A stretch of 64,000 nucleotides of DNA from Eurosta solidaginis (lineage: Eukaryota; Arthropoda; Insecta; Diptera; Tephritidae). The notes under the pieces were generated by a model that had not been told where the DNA came from, searched no databases, and saw only the letters and a list, made by a program, of their open reading frames with translations. The stretch covers positions 80,313,675-80,377,674 of the forward strand of contig NC_090322.1 in assembly GCF_040869045.1 (NCBI RefSeq), given 5' to 3'. Made by a program: the position numbers and the translations under genes. Below are positions 29,811 through 40,270 of this stretch, in pieces (position 1 is the stretch's first letter; every line of letters starts with the position of its first letter).

Positions 29811-30230
29811 TTGTTCTACACGAAACACTGTGCACCGGTAACAATTCTTTCAGTTAATAAAATTTCATGTGCTTGTCACGTTTCACTACCAAAGGTTTTT
29901 GCTGCTGATAACCAATTTACAAAGTTATTGAACGAATTTCCTTCTCTATTTTCTGAACCTGATTATTCACAGCCAGTTAGACATACAACAATTCACAGAC
30001 TCGTCAGTGAAGGAAATTTGCCATTTTCTAAACCAAGTCGTTTAGACCCTATTAAATTCAAAGTAGCTGAAACTGAACTCGATTTTTTAGTAAAAACAGG
30101 AATATGTAGGCCTTCAAATTCAGCGGTAGCATCTCCACTGCATCTTATACCCAAGAAGGAAATAAATGACATCGTCATACAAAATCTCCAGTTATTAAAA
30201 TTCCAATTCCAAAAACTAGATTTGAACACA
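29811..30230 (+). pseudogene. pol fragment of J up to the RT fingers
   Basis: Contains FTKLLNEFPSLFSEP, FSKPSRLDPIKFKVAETELDFL and SNSAVASPLHLIPKK, the approach to and first block of gypsy RT. Palm motifs including the catalytic YxDD never appear. The reading changes at about 30185-30225 to integrase sequence, so roughly the whole RT palm and RNase H are deleted. Confidence 0.7.
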
Positions 30231-30935
30231 TTCATTTAGATATTGTCGGACCCTTGCCTGTTTCAAAGAGATATCGTTACATATTAACTATAATTGATAG
30301 ATTTGCACGTTGGCATTCGCGCTAAGAGATATTTCACCAGTTACGGTTGTAAATAAATTTTTTAAGGAATATGTTTCACGGTTTGGGGTTCCATTGGAAA
30401 TAACAAGGATCTGGGCTCCCAGTTTACTACAAATTTATTCTCAGAATTAACGAAATTTCTTGGAAGTCATCAAATAATGACTTCTTCCTATCATCCCCAA
30501 GCTAATAGAATGGTAGAACGCTTCCATAGGCCGCTTAAATCTTCAATAATGGCTAGGAATGGGTCCAGGGATTGGTATGAAGAGTTACCAATAGTGCTTA
30601 TGGGTTTGGGATCGATATTTAGGGAAGATATTTCGGCAACAGCAGCTGAAATGGTTTATGGTCAAAATTTAAGGCTACCTGGTGAATTGTTTGTTTCAAC
30701 TACAGATAATGTAACTTCAGCGGATGTTTTAAGTAGTTTGTGTGAACTTTTTAAAAAAATTTAAATCAAATTTAGAATATCATCAAAATTCTAGTGGTAT
30801 TTTTGTTCCAAAAGATTTACAAAATTGTCATTTTGTTTTTGTACGTTTAGTAAACAAACATTCCTTGCAGCATCCATATGAGGGGCCTTATAGAGTTATT
30901 GAAAAAAATATTAAAAATCCCCGGTTAACTAACTC
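30226..30935 (+). pseudogene. Integrase core and tail of J
   Basis: Pieces in changing frames: HLDIVGPLPVSKRYRYILTI with the first catalytic Asp (about 30232), then after breaks the frame 30477-30764 with SSYHPQANRMVERFHRPLKS carrying the catalytic Glu, then a tail (HPYEGPYRVIEK) near 30866. The middle Asp region is damaged but readable (KDLGSQF, about 30402). At least three frameshifts. Confidence 0.75.
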
Positions 30936-31086
30936 ATAAAAATATTAAAAACTTTAAAATTGAGATAAATAATGAAATTTCGTTTAAAACGAGAAATGGT
31001 GGATAAAATACAGATACCTAACGCAAAAACAAAAAAGAAAGTTACTTTTAATTTATTTAACTTTAAATCTGTGGAAGGGGGAGTAT

Positions 31087-31224
31087 TGTAGGGTTAATTG
31101 TATTTAATAATTATAATGTTATTTATACTTTGTATTGTAATACTTTAAATATTTGTTCGAAAATAATATTATCGAGTTTTTAATTTTAAATATGAATTTT
31201 CAAAAATTTTCATTAACCACTACA
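31087..31224 (+). mobile_element. 3' LTR of J (138 bp)
   Basis: TGTAGGGTTAATTG at the left after a purine tract and ...AACCACTACA at the right. The ends form the inverted repeat TGTAG/CTACA. AT-rich interior. A gypsy-type integrase fragment starts within a few bases of its right edge. Confidence 0.65.
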
Positions 31225-31238
31225 TGCCGTCAGTCGGT

Positions 31239-31643
31239 GTTGTTGTTGTAGCGATAAGGTTGCCCCCCGAAGGCGCTGGGGAGTGTTATCGATGTGATGG
31301 TCCTTTGCCGGATACAGATCCGGTACGCTCCGGTAACACAGCACCATTAAGGTGCTAGCCCGACCATCTCGGGAACGATTTATATGGCCACATTAAACCT
31401 TCAGGCCATCCCTCCCCACCCCCAAGCTCCTCATGGAACTCATGGTCGCCAGAGCCTCGTCTGTTAGTGAAACAGGATTCGCCACGGATAGGTGAGGCTT
31501 ACAATTGGGTTTGGAGAAGCTGTATATTGCGCTGGCAACCTGAAAGGTTGCGCTACACAGCCCCTTGAATTAGGTATTTTAGTCGCCTCTTACGACAGAC
31601 ATACCTACCGCGGGTATATTCTGACCCCCTAACCCGCTGGGGC
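31239..31643 (-). mobile_element. SINE-like element with CAA tail and 13-bp TSD
   Basis: 405 bp, non-coding, flanked by GCCGTCAGTCGGT at 31226-31238 and 31644-31656. In minus orientation it starts CCCCAGCGGGTTAGGGGG and ends GCTACAACAACAAC, the same type of end as family A. Several internal short hairpins are visible (CAACCTGAAAGGTTG, CACCATTAAGGTG, GATACAGATCCGG). No clear tRNA boxes. It is probably moved in trans by a family A-type protein. Confidence 0.7.
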
Positions 31644-31656
31644 GCCGTCAGTCGGT

Positions 31657-32318
31657 CACTGAGAGGATTGCCAATTGCGAGGTTTGCAGCAGAGCGAAAG
31701 GACCCAAAACCCGAAGTCATGGCCAGATGAAGCAATATAACTCAGGTACGCAATTTGAAAGGATCGCTATGGATATCGCAGGTCCATTTCCTGCAAGCAA
31801 CCACGGAAACAAATATGTACTGGTGATTATGGATTATTTCAGCAAATGGCCGGAGGTATACCCAATCCCAAATCAAGAAGCGGAAACAGGAGCAGAGGTG
31901 TTTATAAACCTGACCAAGGGAGAAATTTTGAATCAGCAGTGTTCCATGAAATGTGTAAGACATTGGGCATTCGAAAACACGAACAACTGCATTGTATCCT
32001 CAGTACGATTGTATGGTGGAACGCGTCAATAGAACCTTGGAGGAGCACATAAGGAAAGTAGTGGACAAGTTAAATAAAGAGTGGGATACGCACATATCAT
32101 TATTCTTGATGGCTTACCGATCGGCAGTGCATGAGACAACGGGTCAAACCCCCGAAAAGGTAATTTTTGGCAATGACCTTCGACTGCCAGCTGATTTGAA
32201 GTTTGGGATAAATACCGGTGCGGAAGAAAATGCCAAGAAATCCACTGGTGTCTTGGAGGAAGATATGAGGGAAATACACGATCTTGTAAGACAACGAACC
32301 AAGATTTTGAAGATCTAA
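31657..32318 (+). pseudogene. Gypsy-type integrase fragment (probably family D)
   Basis: In frame from the TSD, QSVTERIANCEVCSRAKG gives the Cys pair of the zinc-binding domain, then FERIAMDIAGPFPASNHGNK with the first catalytic Asp. After a frameshift and small loss near 31905-31995, YDCMVERVNRTLEEHIRKVV carries the catalytic Glu, followed by NKEWDTHISLFLMAYRSAVH. The end (DLVRQRTKI) would join naturally to the integrase tail of D2 at 59123-59305. The SINE at 31239-31643 separates it from a few upstream bases. Confidence 0.7.
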
Positions 32319-32732
32319 GTAGTTGTAACTTCTCTGCCGGTGTGGGTAAGCTTTGGTCCACCGTAAAGTCCCTATCGGATCCGTCCAAGCACAACGACAA
32401 AATTGCCTTTGGCTATAGAGTGCTGTCGAATGCGAAAAGATGCGCGAGCGCTTTTTGTCGACAATATATAATGCATTCTACGGTTGACAAGGTTAGACAG
32501 TGGGCCCAGACGGCATAGCCATGCTGATGCTTAAAAGCCTAGGAAAAGAGGGTTTCAAATATTTAGCACATGTCTTCAACCTGTCTCTTTCCACCGTTGT
32601 CATTCTCCAAAAATGGAAAATGGCCAAGGTGGTCCCGCTACTAAAGCCTGGGAAACCAGCTAACATAGAGTCATATCGCCCGATATCTCTCCTATCGCCA
32701 GTAGCCAAGACGCTTGAAGCCATTTTGCTCTA
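32314..32732 (+). pseudogene. Short family A fragment A6
   Basis: Matches about 18440-18965 of the full element but lacks about 116 bp (junction near 32497 at GTTAGACAG/TGGGCCC). It holds the start of RT (GPDGIAMLMLKSLGKEGF, YRPISLLSPVAKTLEAILL) and stops abruptly at the hAT end. Both ends are truncated, with no tail or TSD. Confidence 0.8.
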
Positions 32733-32890
32733 GAGTTGGCAAATATCTGTGTACCTGTGATTTAGTCACAGGTACTGAATGATCACAGCTGAACGCTGTG
32801 ACTGCTTCTGAGGAATAGCCGTGACTGACTGACTGTGATAGCATCTGCACTTCGTTCACAATCACGTTTAATGATAATCTCAATCACATG
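32733..32890 (+). repeat. Subterminal short repeats of the hAT element
   Basis: Several GTGAC/GTCAC and CTGTGA-type motifs in both orientations (for example CCTGTGATTTAGTCACAGG at 32754-32772, a clear inverted repeat, and GCTGTGACTGC, CCGTGACTGACTGACTGTGA). Such clusters commonly serve as transposase binding sites in hAT elements; that role is inference here. Confidence 0.6.
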
Positions 32891-33101
32891 AGTCAGAAAA
32901 TCTGTGAATCGTGCTGCAACTAATTAGCAGCAGATGGCGCAGTCGCCATGTAAAATCATGCATGTATATATGTATTTAGAATGGATGTTTTTTTTGCATT
33001 CCGTTTTGAATTCGGTTTCTATTGATGTGAATACGTCTGTTACTTACGTTCTGAAAATCGTTTCATTTTGAATATTCTCGTGTTGACTGGGCTGGGGCGA
33101 T

Positions 33102-34570
33102 TTGGAGTGTATCACTTTAAGCTTAAAGTTTTATAAAAATTTATTATTTATGAAAGATGTCGTTAAAAAATCCAAAACCAGTTTCCTATGGCAGTTGTTT
33201 GAAAAGGTGGATCATTCTTTTGCCACATGCAATATTTGCAAAACCAAAATATCTTATAAAACATCGACAAGTAATTTGAAGAGTCATATGATTCGGAGGC
33301 ATCCGACCGTACAACTGGAAGAGCTTGCGGTAAATTTTAACGAATTCCAAGCTCTGTTAGTGTCCCTGTGTATGTTTGCATTTCCATTTGCAGGATAAAC
33401 CTCAACCTATCGAAATTGAACCTGTCGTTGATATCACCGAAGGGCAGCCATCAACTTCCAGTGCAGCACCAAAACGGATGACACAATGCAAAATTATAAA
33501 AAACTATCGCCCAATTTCAAAAGAGGGTTTGAATAGCAAGCTTCTGCAGTTATTTGCTATAGACTTATAGCCATTCAGCGTTGTAGACGACAGAGGGTTC
33601 AGGGAATTTGTGAAATCTTTGAATCCTATGTACGTACTCCCAAGCAGACGGGTAGTTTCCAAAACCATGATTCCTGCTTTGTACGAAGAGTGCAGACATA
33701 AAATGCAAGGAATGATACAAGGCGGCAACCAATTTTGTATTACAACGGATTGTTGGACTTCAAGAAATGTTTGTAGCTTCATTGCTGTGACAGCGCATTT
33801 TGTATCACCGGAGTTTGAGCTGAAATCCATACTATTGTCGGCTTCAGAGCTCAATATTAATCATACGGCCGAAAAATTAGCTAACGCGATACACAAGATT
33901 GTCTGTGACTGGAATATAGAAAGAAAAATTTTGCTTTCTGTTTCCGATAACGCCAGCAACATAAAATGTGCCCTTACAACAAAGTTGAATTGGAAACATT
34001 TTGGATGTATGGCTCATACAATGAATTTGATTGTGAAAGATGGCTTGCGTGTAACGGAAGTTGCTGAAATAATCGATAAGATCAAAGGTATAGTTACCTA
34101 TTTTAAGAAAAGTTCTTCAGCCAACGAAGCTTTTCTGAGCTATCAACGAAACAGTGGCAGGGACCCATTGAAGCTGATTCAACAAGTTGAGACTAGGTGG
34201 GACTCTACTCTTGCAATGATGGAACGATTCGCTGCGCTTGAGGAAGCAGTAAAATGTACGCTAGTTATTTTAAACAGGAGCCTTTTAACCTTGTCCAGTG
34301 AAGAATAGCAAATAGTCAAAGATTTATGTATAATATGTCAACCATTCAAAGACGCTACAGTAACCATAAGTGGCGAAACGTATTGTACGGGATCCCTGGT
34401 AATACCGATTACAAATGGTCTTCAGGACGTTTACAGGCATTTGCTAACAAAAGTTTGGCCCGATCCTGTGCGCAAGGTTATAGACATTTTTGTAATTGGT
34501 ATTCGGGAACGATTGGGCAATATCCAAAAAAGCAACACATTTTCTGTAGCTACATTTTTGGATCCTAGGT
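33102..34570 (+). pseudogene. hAT transposase with BED zinc finger, disrupted
   Basis: The N-terminal piece 33102-33398 has a BED finger, CNICKTKISYK...LKSHMIRRH (CX2CX15HX4H). After a break, 33610-34308 carries ITTDCWTSRNVCSFIAVTAH (first catalytic Asp region), LSVSDNASNI (second), FGCMAHTMNLIVKDGL and QVETRWDSTLAMMERF (helical insertion). 34326 onward, in shifted frames, contains the FLDPRFK motif (about 34555) normally just before the C-terminal catalytic Glu and dimerisation domain, which is absent. Frames are broken near 33400, 33570 and 34308. Confidence 0.8.
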
Positions 34571-34810
34571 TTAAATTATAGCATTGACGGATGAATTAGC
34601 TGCAGAAAATTGTAAAAAAATGGTGGTGTCTTTATATTAAACTTAGGTGGAGCACCAATTTTGCAACTTACTTTTCTTTCAAATGATAAAAATATGGATC
34701 ACCGTAACATATAATTAGGGTCACACCGATGGAGCTTCGCTTCACGATTAAACTTCAAAAACTAAGCAAAGCACAAAAATAAGTCTTCTTATACACGCCA
34801 AGGTTGCCAG

Positions 34811-35170
34811 AGGACACCACACTGTGGTATCCCCTGTTGAATTTACCTAAACTTTGAGATTTCGCTCCTAAATTGAACCGACAGCGCTTGCCGACCATTC
34901 AGATAATTTGCGGTCCATCTCTTTAGACAACGGGGAAGGTGTGGGCCATCTATATCTTTGAGTATCGTGCCGGGGTTGACTGTCAACAGCTTCTGACAGA
35001 CCAGGTGCTACGAACACCGTCCTGTTTTTTTCTATTTAGTCCGTAATTTATCTGAGTATTTATGGCATTTAGCGCAGTGGTGGCGCTAATCATTTTTCGG
35101 AAGCCATGTTGCTGGGGGGCTAGGCGAAGATACACCGTCAAATAAGGGACCAAGACGGTTTCCAATGTCT
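34811..35170 (-). pseudogene. Divergent family A RT fragment A5
   Basis: Minus strand. The readable frame 35237-34983 runs AKTLETVLVPYLTVYLRLAPQQHGFRKMISATTALNAI, the RT block around HGFRK; further on, sequence equivalent to the palm up to GIPQG...VLSS can be traced to about 34811. Considerably diverged from the reference copy. It ends abruptly at both sides, against the hAT element and the tail of A4. Confidence 0.65.
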
Positions 35171-35172
35171 TC

Positions 35173-38100
35173 GCTACAGATGTTGTTGTTGTAGCAGTGC
35201 GATCCAATAGGTGCGACCGATCACAAATCGTCATCAATATCCTCTAACGGGAGTCCAAGGAAACTTGCTGTTTCTACAGGGGTGGACCATAATAAGAGGG
35301 GTGTTAGAGGCGTTGGTTCCACATTACAAGTAAAGAGATGGTTGGTGTCATGTGGGGACACATTGCAAGCAGGGCATACATGTTGTATGTCGGGGTTGAT
35401 TCTGGATAGGTAAGAGTTTAACCTGTTACAGTATCCAGATCGAACTTGAGCTAAATTGACTCGCGTTTCCCTGGGGAGTGTGGGGAGTGTGTGTTCCTCT
35501 TCTGCAAGTTTTGGGTATTGTTCTTTGAGTACTGGATTCACCGGGCAAATCCTGGCATAAAGGTCCGACGCTTGTTTGTGGAGTTCACTGAGGACCTGCT
35601 TGTTTTTGTTGGCTTCATACGGCTGAGTTCTTAGGTGCCGTATTTCCTCCATGCTTACGGAGATAACTCTTTAAGCCCCTGGGCGGTGTTGGCTCATCAA
35701 TCAGATGTCTGTTCGGATGCCCAGGTTCCTGGGTATTCAACAGGAACTGTTTGGTTAGCATCACATTTCTCTCACTGATGGGGTGTATTCTCGCCTCATT
35801 ATGTAGATGGTGTTCTGGGGACATAAGAAGACAACGCGTGGCGGTTCTGAGAGCATTATTTTGGCAGGCCTGTAGCTTCTTCCAGTGAGTAGTTTTTAGG
35901 CTTGGCGACCATATGTGGGACGCGTAGCATGCAATCGGCTGGCCAATTGCTTTGTAAGTGGTAATGAGCGTTTCTTCAACTTTTCCCCAAGTACTGCCAG
36001 CAAGAGATTTGAGGATTTTGTATTCGGTACAATTGCGGAAGCATGCTCAACAAAGTGTAGATCCTGTTCAAACGTCACACCCAAGATTTTGGGGTGTAGG
36101 AAAGTCGGTAGCGTAGTTCCATCCCGGATGATTTAGTCGGTGATAATTCCAGGTTTCGCGAGGCGAAAATACTGGAGAGATCAAGGAGGTAGCTGTTTAT
36201 TCTCTTGCAAATCTCATCGATCTCTGGGCCTGGGCCTGTGGCCATTATTGTGTAGTTATCGGCGTAGGAAACGATAGTAACTCCTTCTGGTGGCAAAGGT
36301 AGCTTTGATATGTAGAAGTTAAACAAAAGTGAGGATAGGACACCACCCTGTGGCACCCCTATTTTAATTCTTCTTGGCTTTGATGTTGCGTTTCTAAATT
36401 GCACCGATGCCTGCCGACCACCCAGATAATTTGCGGTCCACCTTTTAAGACTTGGAGGAAGGGTAGGCCCTTCCGGGTCTTGCAGTAACGTGCCATGCTT
36501 GACCGTATCAAAAGCTTTTGATAGGTCTGGCGCAACGAGTACTGTTCTGTGGTGGGAGTTTTGATTTAAACCGCAATTTATCTGGGTGCTAATGGCATTT
36601 AGCGCTGTGGTTATGCTATGAAGTTTTCTGAAGCCATGCTGATGACAGGATAGTTGCAAATTTGCTTTGAAATAGGGGAGCAAAATGGCTTCAAGTGTCT
36701 TGGCTACTGGCAATAGGAGAGATATCGGGCGATATGAATATCCTATGTTAGCTGGTTTCCCAGGCTTTAGTAGCAGGACCACCTTGGCCATTTTCAATTT
36801 TTCTGGATTGACAAAGGTGGAAATAGACAGGTTGAAGACATGTGATAAATATTTGAAACCCTCTTTCCCTAGGCTTTTAAGCATCGGCATGGCTATGCCG
36901 TCTGTGCCCACTGCTTTGGATGGTTTAGCATGACCGATGGCATCCTCAACCTCTTTGGCGGTGATGGTAATTGGAGACGCGATGAATTGATGTTTATGTG
37001 CGTGTCTGTTGGCCCTCTGTCTAACTTTGTCAACCGTAGAATGCATTATATATTGTCCGCAAAAAGCACTCGCGTATTTTTCGCATCCGACTGCACTTTA
37101 TCGCCAAGGCCGATGGAAATTTTGCCATTGCGCTTAGACGGATTCGATACGGACTTTACGGTGGACCAAAGGTTGCCTATACCGGCAGAGAGGTTACAAC
37201 CGCTAAGATGCTCCTCCCATTTCGCCCGCTTGTGTGCATCCATAAGCAATCTGATTTGTTGTTTTATATCCCTTTTTTAGGGGTCGCCGGGATCGAGCTG
37301 TCTGTCTTATTGTCTTATAAGGTCATGTTCTCTCGCTAAATTTATAGCTTCCCCCGGAAAGTGAGGCCGAATTTCAGGAATTCTATCGGTGAAAATAAAG
37401 CGAGCCGAGGCGGATTCAATGACCTTGCGGAAAGCACGTCCCCTTGGTGTGCATCAGTCGGGATAGGGAGGGCAGCAAAGCGGTTGCCTGTAAAGGATTT
37501 GTATTCATCCCACTTTCCTTTTTTAAAGTTTATGAAAGTGTGTTTTTCTGTTACGATGATGTCCGCAGTATGCTCGAGCGAAGTAAGTATAGGCAGGTGG
37601 TCGGATGCTAGTGTTACCATCGGCTGCCGGTTGACGCAGCTTACGAGTCCTGCGCTCTCGATTGATATATGCGGCGAACTGTGACATCTTCCTACCATAC
37701 GTGTAGGGGCGTCTCCGTTTATTGTGCACAACGTCGTTTCTTCTATTTGATCCGCAACATCTCACCCCTACTGTCTGCCTGCAAGTTTGAATGCCACAGA
37801 TCGTGATGGGCATTGAAATCGCCTAAGATAATGCGATTATTGCCAGTGAGTATGGTGCTGATATTACGGCGGCATCCACTGGGGCAACAGTTAGCAGGAG
37901 GGATGTAGATGTTGATGATTTCTAGGTTTGCATCGCCTCGCCGGACAGATAAGCCTTGACGTTCTAAGACACTGTCCCTGCGGCCGATTTCGGGTTCAAA
38001 TATATGATATTGCACTGAGTGGTGTATAATAAACGCGAGGCCGCCTCCATTTCCGCTCTCGCGTTATTTTCTGTGGACATTATACCCAGAACAGGTTTGC

Positions 38101-38222
38101 AGAGTAGATCTTGCTGTGAGTATAGTCTCTTGAATCGCAGCAATGCGGATGTTGTGTCGCTTCATGAAATCGACTATCTCCGCGATGTTCCCAGTTAATC
38201 CATTAAAGTTTTACTGCAGAAT
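35173..38222 (-). mobile_element. Non-LTR retrotransposon family A copy A4
   Basis: Minus-strand copy from the CAA tail (GTTGTTGTTGTAG, 35181-35193) to the first endonuclease residues at about 38222, equal to 17421 of the full copy. The zinc-finger part is missing; a short inverted 5' fragment (38228-38302) lies directly beyond. Many indels. Confidence 0.8.
35221..38222 (-). pseudogene. Endonuclease and RT of family A copy A4, multiply broken
   Basis: Pieces, in element order: endonuclease 38222-37342 (frames 38015-37743 with NRIILGDFNAHHDLW, 37731-37342 with LASDHLPIL), linker 37249-37046, RT 37046-36075 (PGKPANIGYSYRPISLL, KAFDTVKHGTLL, GVPQGGVLSSLLF), then C-terminal pieces 36084-35896, 35824-35615 and 35652-35221. 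The catalytic motif reads SYADN instead of SYADD. At least five frameshifts. Confidence 0.8.
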
Positions 38223-38227
38223 TCTGC

Positions 38228-38302
38228 CGGCAGCCGGTTCTATGTACGGAGCGACTCGGGATTTTTTCCCGACAAAGGGCTGTCATTTCAGTGTAACCCC
38301 AT
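38228..38302 (+). mobile_element. Inverted 5'-end fragment of family A
   Basis: Plus-strand sequence equal to about 16488-16572 of the full element (GGTTCTATGTACGGAGCGAC, GGGATTTTTTCCCGAC, GTGTAACCCCATTTAATT), placed in opposite orientation to A4, which it touches. It includes the start codon region. See finding on 5' inversion. Confidence 0.75.
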
Positions 38303-39529
38303 TTAATTCTTTGCTTTAAGGCTTTCGAAGTCCTTTTCGACTTCGCGCACTTCTAGCATATTAGGGTTGTTATCCTTGGGGCTTTTTTTCCTGAGTCGCC
38401 AATACATTTTGCCAATCTGCATGTACAACATATCCTTCGTAGGTTGTATATTTGGAAGATGTACAGCTGACTCTCCTCCGTATGCCGAGATACAGTAAGT
38501 ACCTCCCAATCCTGTGTCGGTATATTCGGACTCTAACTCAGCAGAAGTCGCAGCGTATCCTCCGACTTCATCACGGTAGTATCTATACTTTGACTTTTGG
38601 TACCGTGGGGAACTGCTTTTGATGCAGGTTTGGAACCACTTCCTCCAGCCACCGCAAGCTCGCGATGTTGTCGCACGCCATCATCTACACACAATTGTTG
38701 CTTTCGAGGCAGTTACTACCTCGCTATTGGGCCCCTCTGTCCCTTCATCTTTAGGCCTACTTTTATTGTCTGTGCGGCTGCCTGTCTCGCGGCTCTCCTT
38801 TCTGCCTCTTGAAAGCAGGCTTTTCGCCTTCCGCCGAACATTTCCTCTCCTCTGCCATACGACGCTTTTTCCTCCTGGTACCGGTTGTAGTACAGGGTTT
38901 CCGCAGCAAACTTCTTGAACTGCCATCGACCTACTTGTACCGCCCCTTGGGCCCATTCCAAGCGCTCGCTCTCTAGCTTTCTGGGTCGACCACTGCTCCC
39001 AAGCGTTGTACAATTCTTGGAGCTGCAAGGTACTGCGACTCTTTTACTTCCTCTGCTCCGTACCCTTCTCCACACGACTTCTCCGTTGGCATTGTATGCC
39101 TTTCCAGCACTAAGCTCATTGACTTGCAACTACTTTCGCTTCCCGAGTCCGACGCATCGCTTAGTGAGTTGTCGTCTTCCTTGCCTTCCGATTCGGTCCT
39201 CCATTTCTCATCCTCCTTATCAAAATAAGATATTCAGTAGTTCATCTTGTTCCTACGACTGCCTGCCTGTCAAGGCGGGCTCAGCGGTGGAAGAAACTGT
39301 CCGCCACAGCAGCGCCCCTTACTATGGTAAGGCCATCAATACTTCCCGAGTGGCCAGGTATCGCGACTCGGTATAAGACTTCGTTGAAATACACCCGAAT
39401 ATATCCCCTGGCTGCAAATCGTCCAATTTGCACGGTCCGCATAACACCCTGGATTAGGAGGTTGGCAGTTCTTGGTCGTCGACATTCAGGCTCCCTCGTA
39501 TGAGGCGAAACGGCATTGATAACAGCCAT
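38303..39529 (-). pseudogene. Unrecognised minus-strand coding remnant, several frames
   Basis: Three minus-strand frames (39529-39281, 39129-38716, 38509-38303) appear to belong together: each is compositionally protein-like and the plus strand is pyrimidine-rich. The first has TANLLIQGVMRTVQIGRFAA. The second is basic and rich in Arg/Ala/Glu (ACFQEAERRAARQAAAQT), possibly helical, with isolated Cys. The third contains GKMYWRLRKKSPKDNNPN and EVEKDFESLK. I do not recognise the family. It may be a gag-like ORF1 of a retroelement, judged only from surroundings. Confidence 0.3.
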
Positions 39530-39742
39530 AAACTTCTCAGCCTCATAGTGGGGCGCTATAGAGTTCGGCTAAGCCCTCACAAAAACGATAAGGATCCTAC
39601 CCTAGTGAGGGACGGACGAACATGGCTTAATCAAAAACTTTTTTGATGCTGATAATTTTGGTATGAAGAAGTTTATATCTATCTCGATTATTAAAATAAT
39701 AATAAACGTACTACCGTTTTCCAATTAAAGTTTCCCTTTTGT
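39530..39742 (+). other. Noncoding spacer
   Basis: AT-rich, no ORF or repeat recognised. Confidence 0.4.
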
Positions 39743-39917
39743 TTACAACAACTAAGGCATTACCTGGCTGAATGTGTTTGTAACACTACAACCATCGTAG
39801 GAGTGTGGGTTCAAATCCCACTCCCCGGAGAAGAGGCTTTGAAGAGATTTACAAGGTATAATCGAAACAGTTGTCGCCTTATCCGTCCTGATGTCACGTT
39901 TTAATAAAATAAAAAAA
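39743..39917 (+). mobile_element. tRNA-like SINE copy M1
   Basis: Begins TTACAACAACTAAGGCATTAC and ends in an A-rich tail (AATAAAATAAAAAAATT). GGTTCAAATCC at 39808-39818 is a good pol III B box; TGGCTGAATGTG near 39775 is a possible A box. Shares most of its length with M2 at 40138-40270. Confidence 0.55.
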
Positions 39918-40137
39918 TTGCTTCAAATAAATGTTTTTTTTTACATTTAAAAGCAATGAGGGCAATCTCTGCTTAATTCATACAAATAGACAACTTTGGT
40001 AAATTCTTTGTATTTCTATAAACATAACAAAGCAAATACCAGTTTCTTTGAAACCGCCACGAACAAAAAAGCATAATTACATACAAAACATGTACTGTGC
40101 AAAGAATAAAATATGCAAGGAAGGCAATTGGGATAAG

Positions 40138-40270
40138 TTACAACAACTAAGGCATTACGTGACTGAATGCGTTTGTAACCATCGTAGGAGTGCGGTTCCC
40201 ACTCCCGGAAGGAAAGGCTTTGAAGGTATAATTGAAACAGCTGTCGCCTTGTCCGTCCTGATGTCCCGTT
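40138..40270 (+). mobile_element. tRNA-like SINE copy M2
   Basis: Second copy, with the same start TTACAACAACTAAGGCATTAC and end GTCGCCTTGTCCGTCCTGATGTC. It is shorter than M1 by small deletions, one of which destroys the B box (GCGGTTCCCACTCCC). Followed by a T-rich stretch. No TSD identified. Confidence 0.5.

Larger units (their letters stand above)
29811..31224 (+). mobile_element. mag-like gypsy element J, internally deleted, with short 3' LTR
   Basis: Starts inside pol just before RT, passes straight from the RT fingers to the integrase core, and ends in a purine tract (GGAAGGGGGAG, 31075-31085) and a 138-bp LTR bounded by TGTAG and CTACA. No 5' LTR or gag found here. Fragment L at 14358-15240 may be the same family. 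Confidence 0.7.
32733..34810 (+). mobile_element. hAT-superfamily DNA transposon, right end not found
   Basis: The left end is probably TAGAGTTGGCAAATATCTG at 32733, typical in style for hAT ends. The transposase region follows at 33102-34570. On the right, sequence continues to about 34810, where a family A remnant begins. AGGTTGCCAGAGG there only partly mirrors the left end, so the right terminal repeat is likely lost or decayed. Confidence 0.7.
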
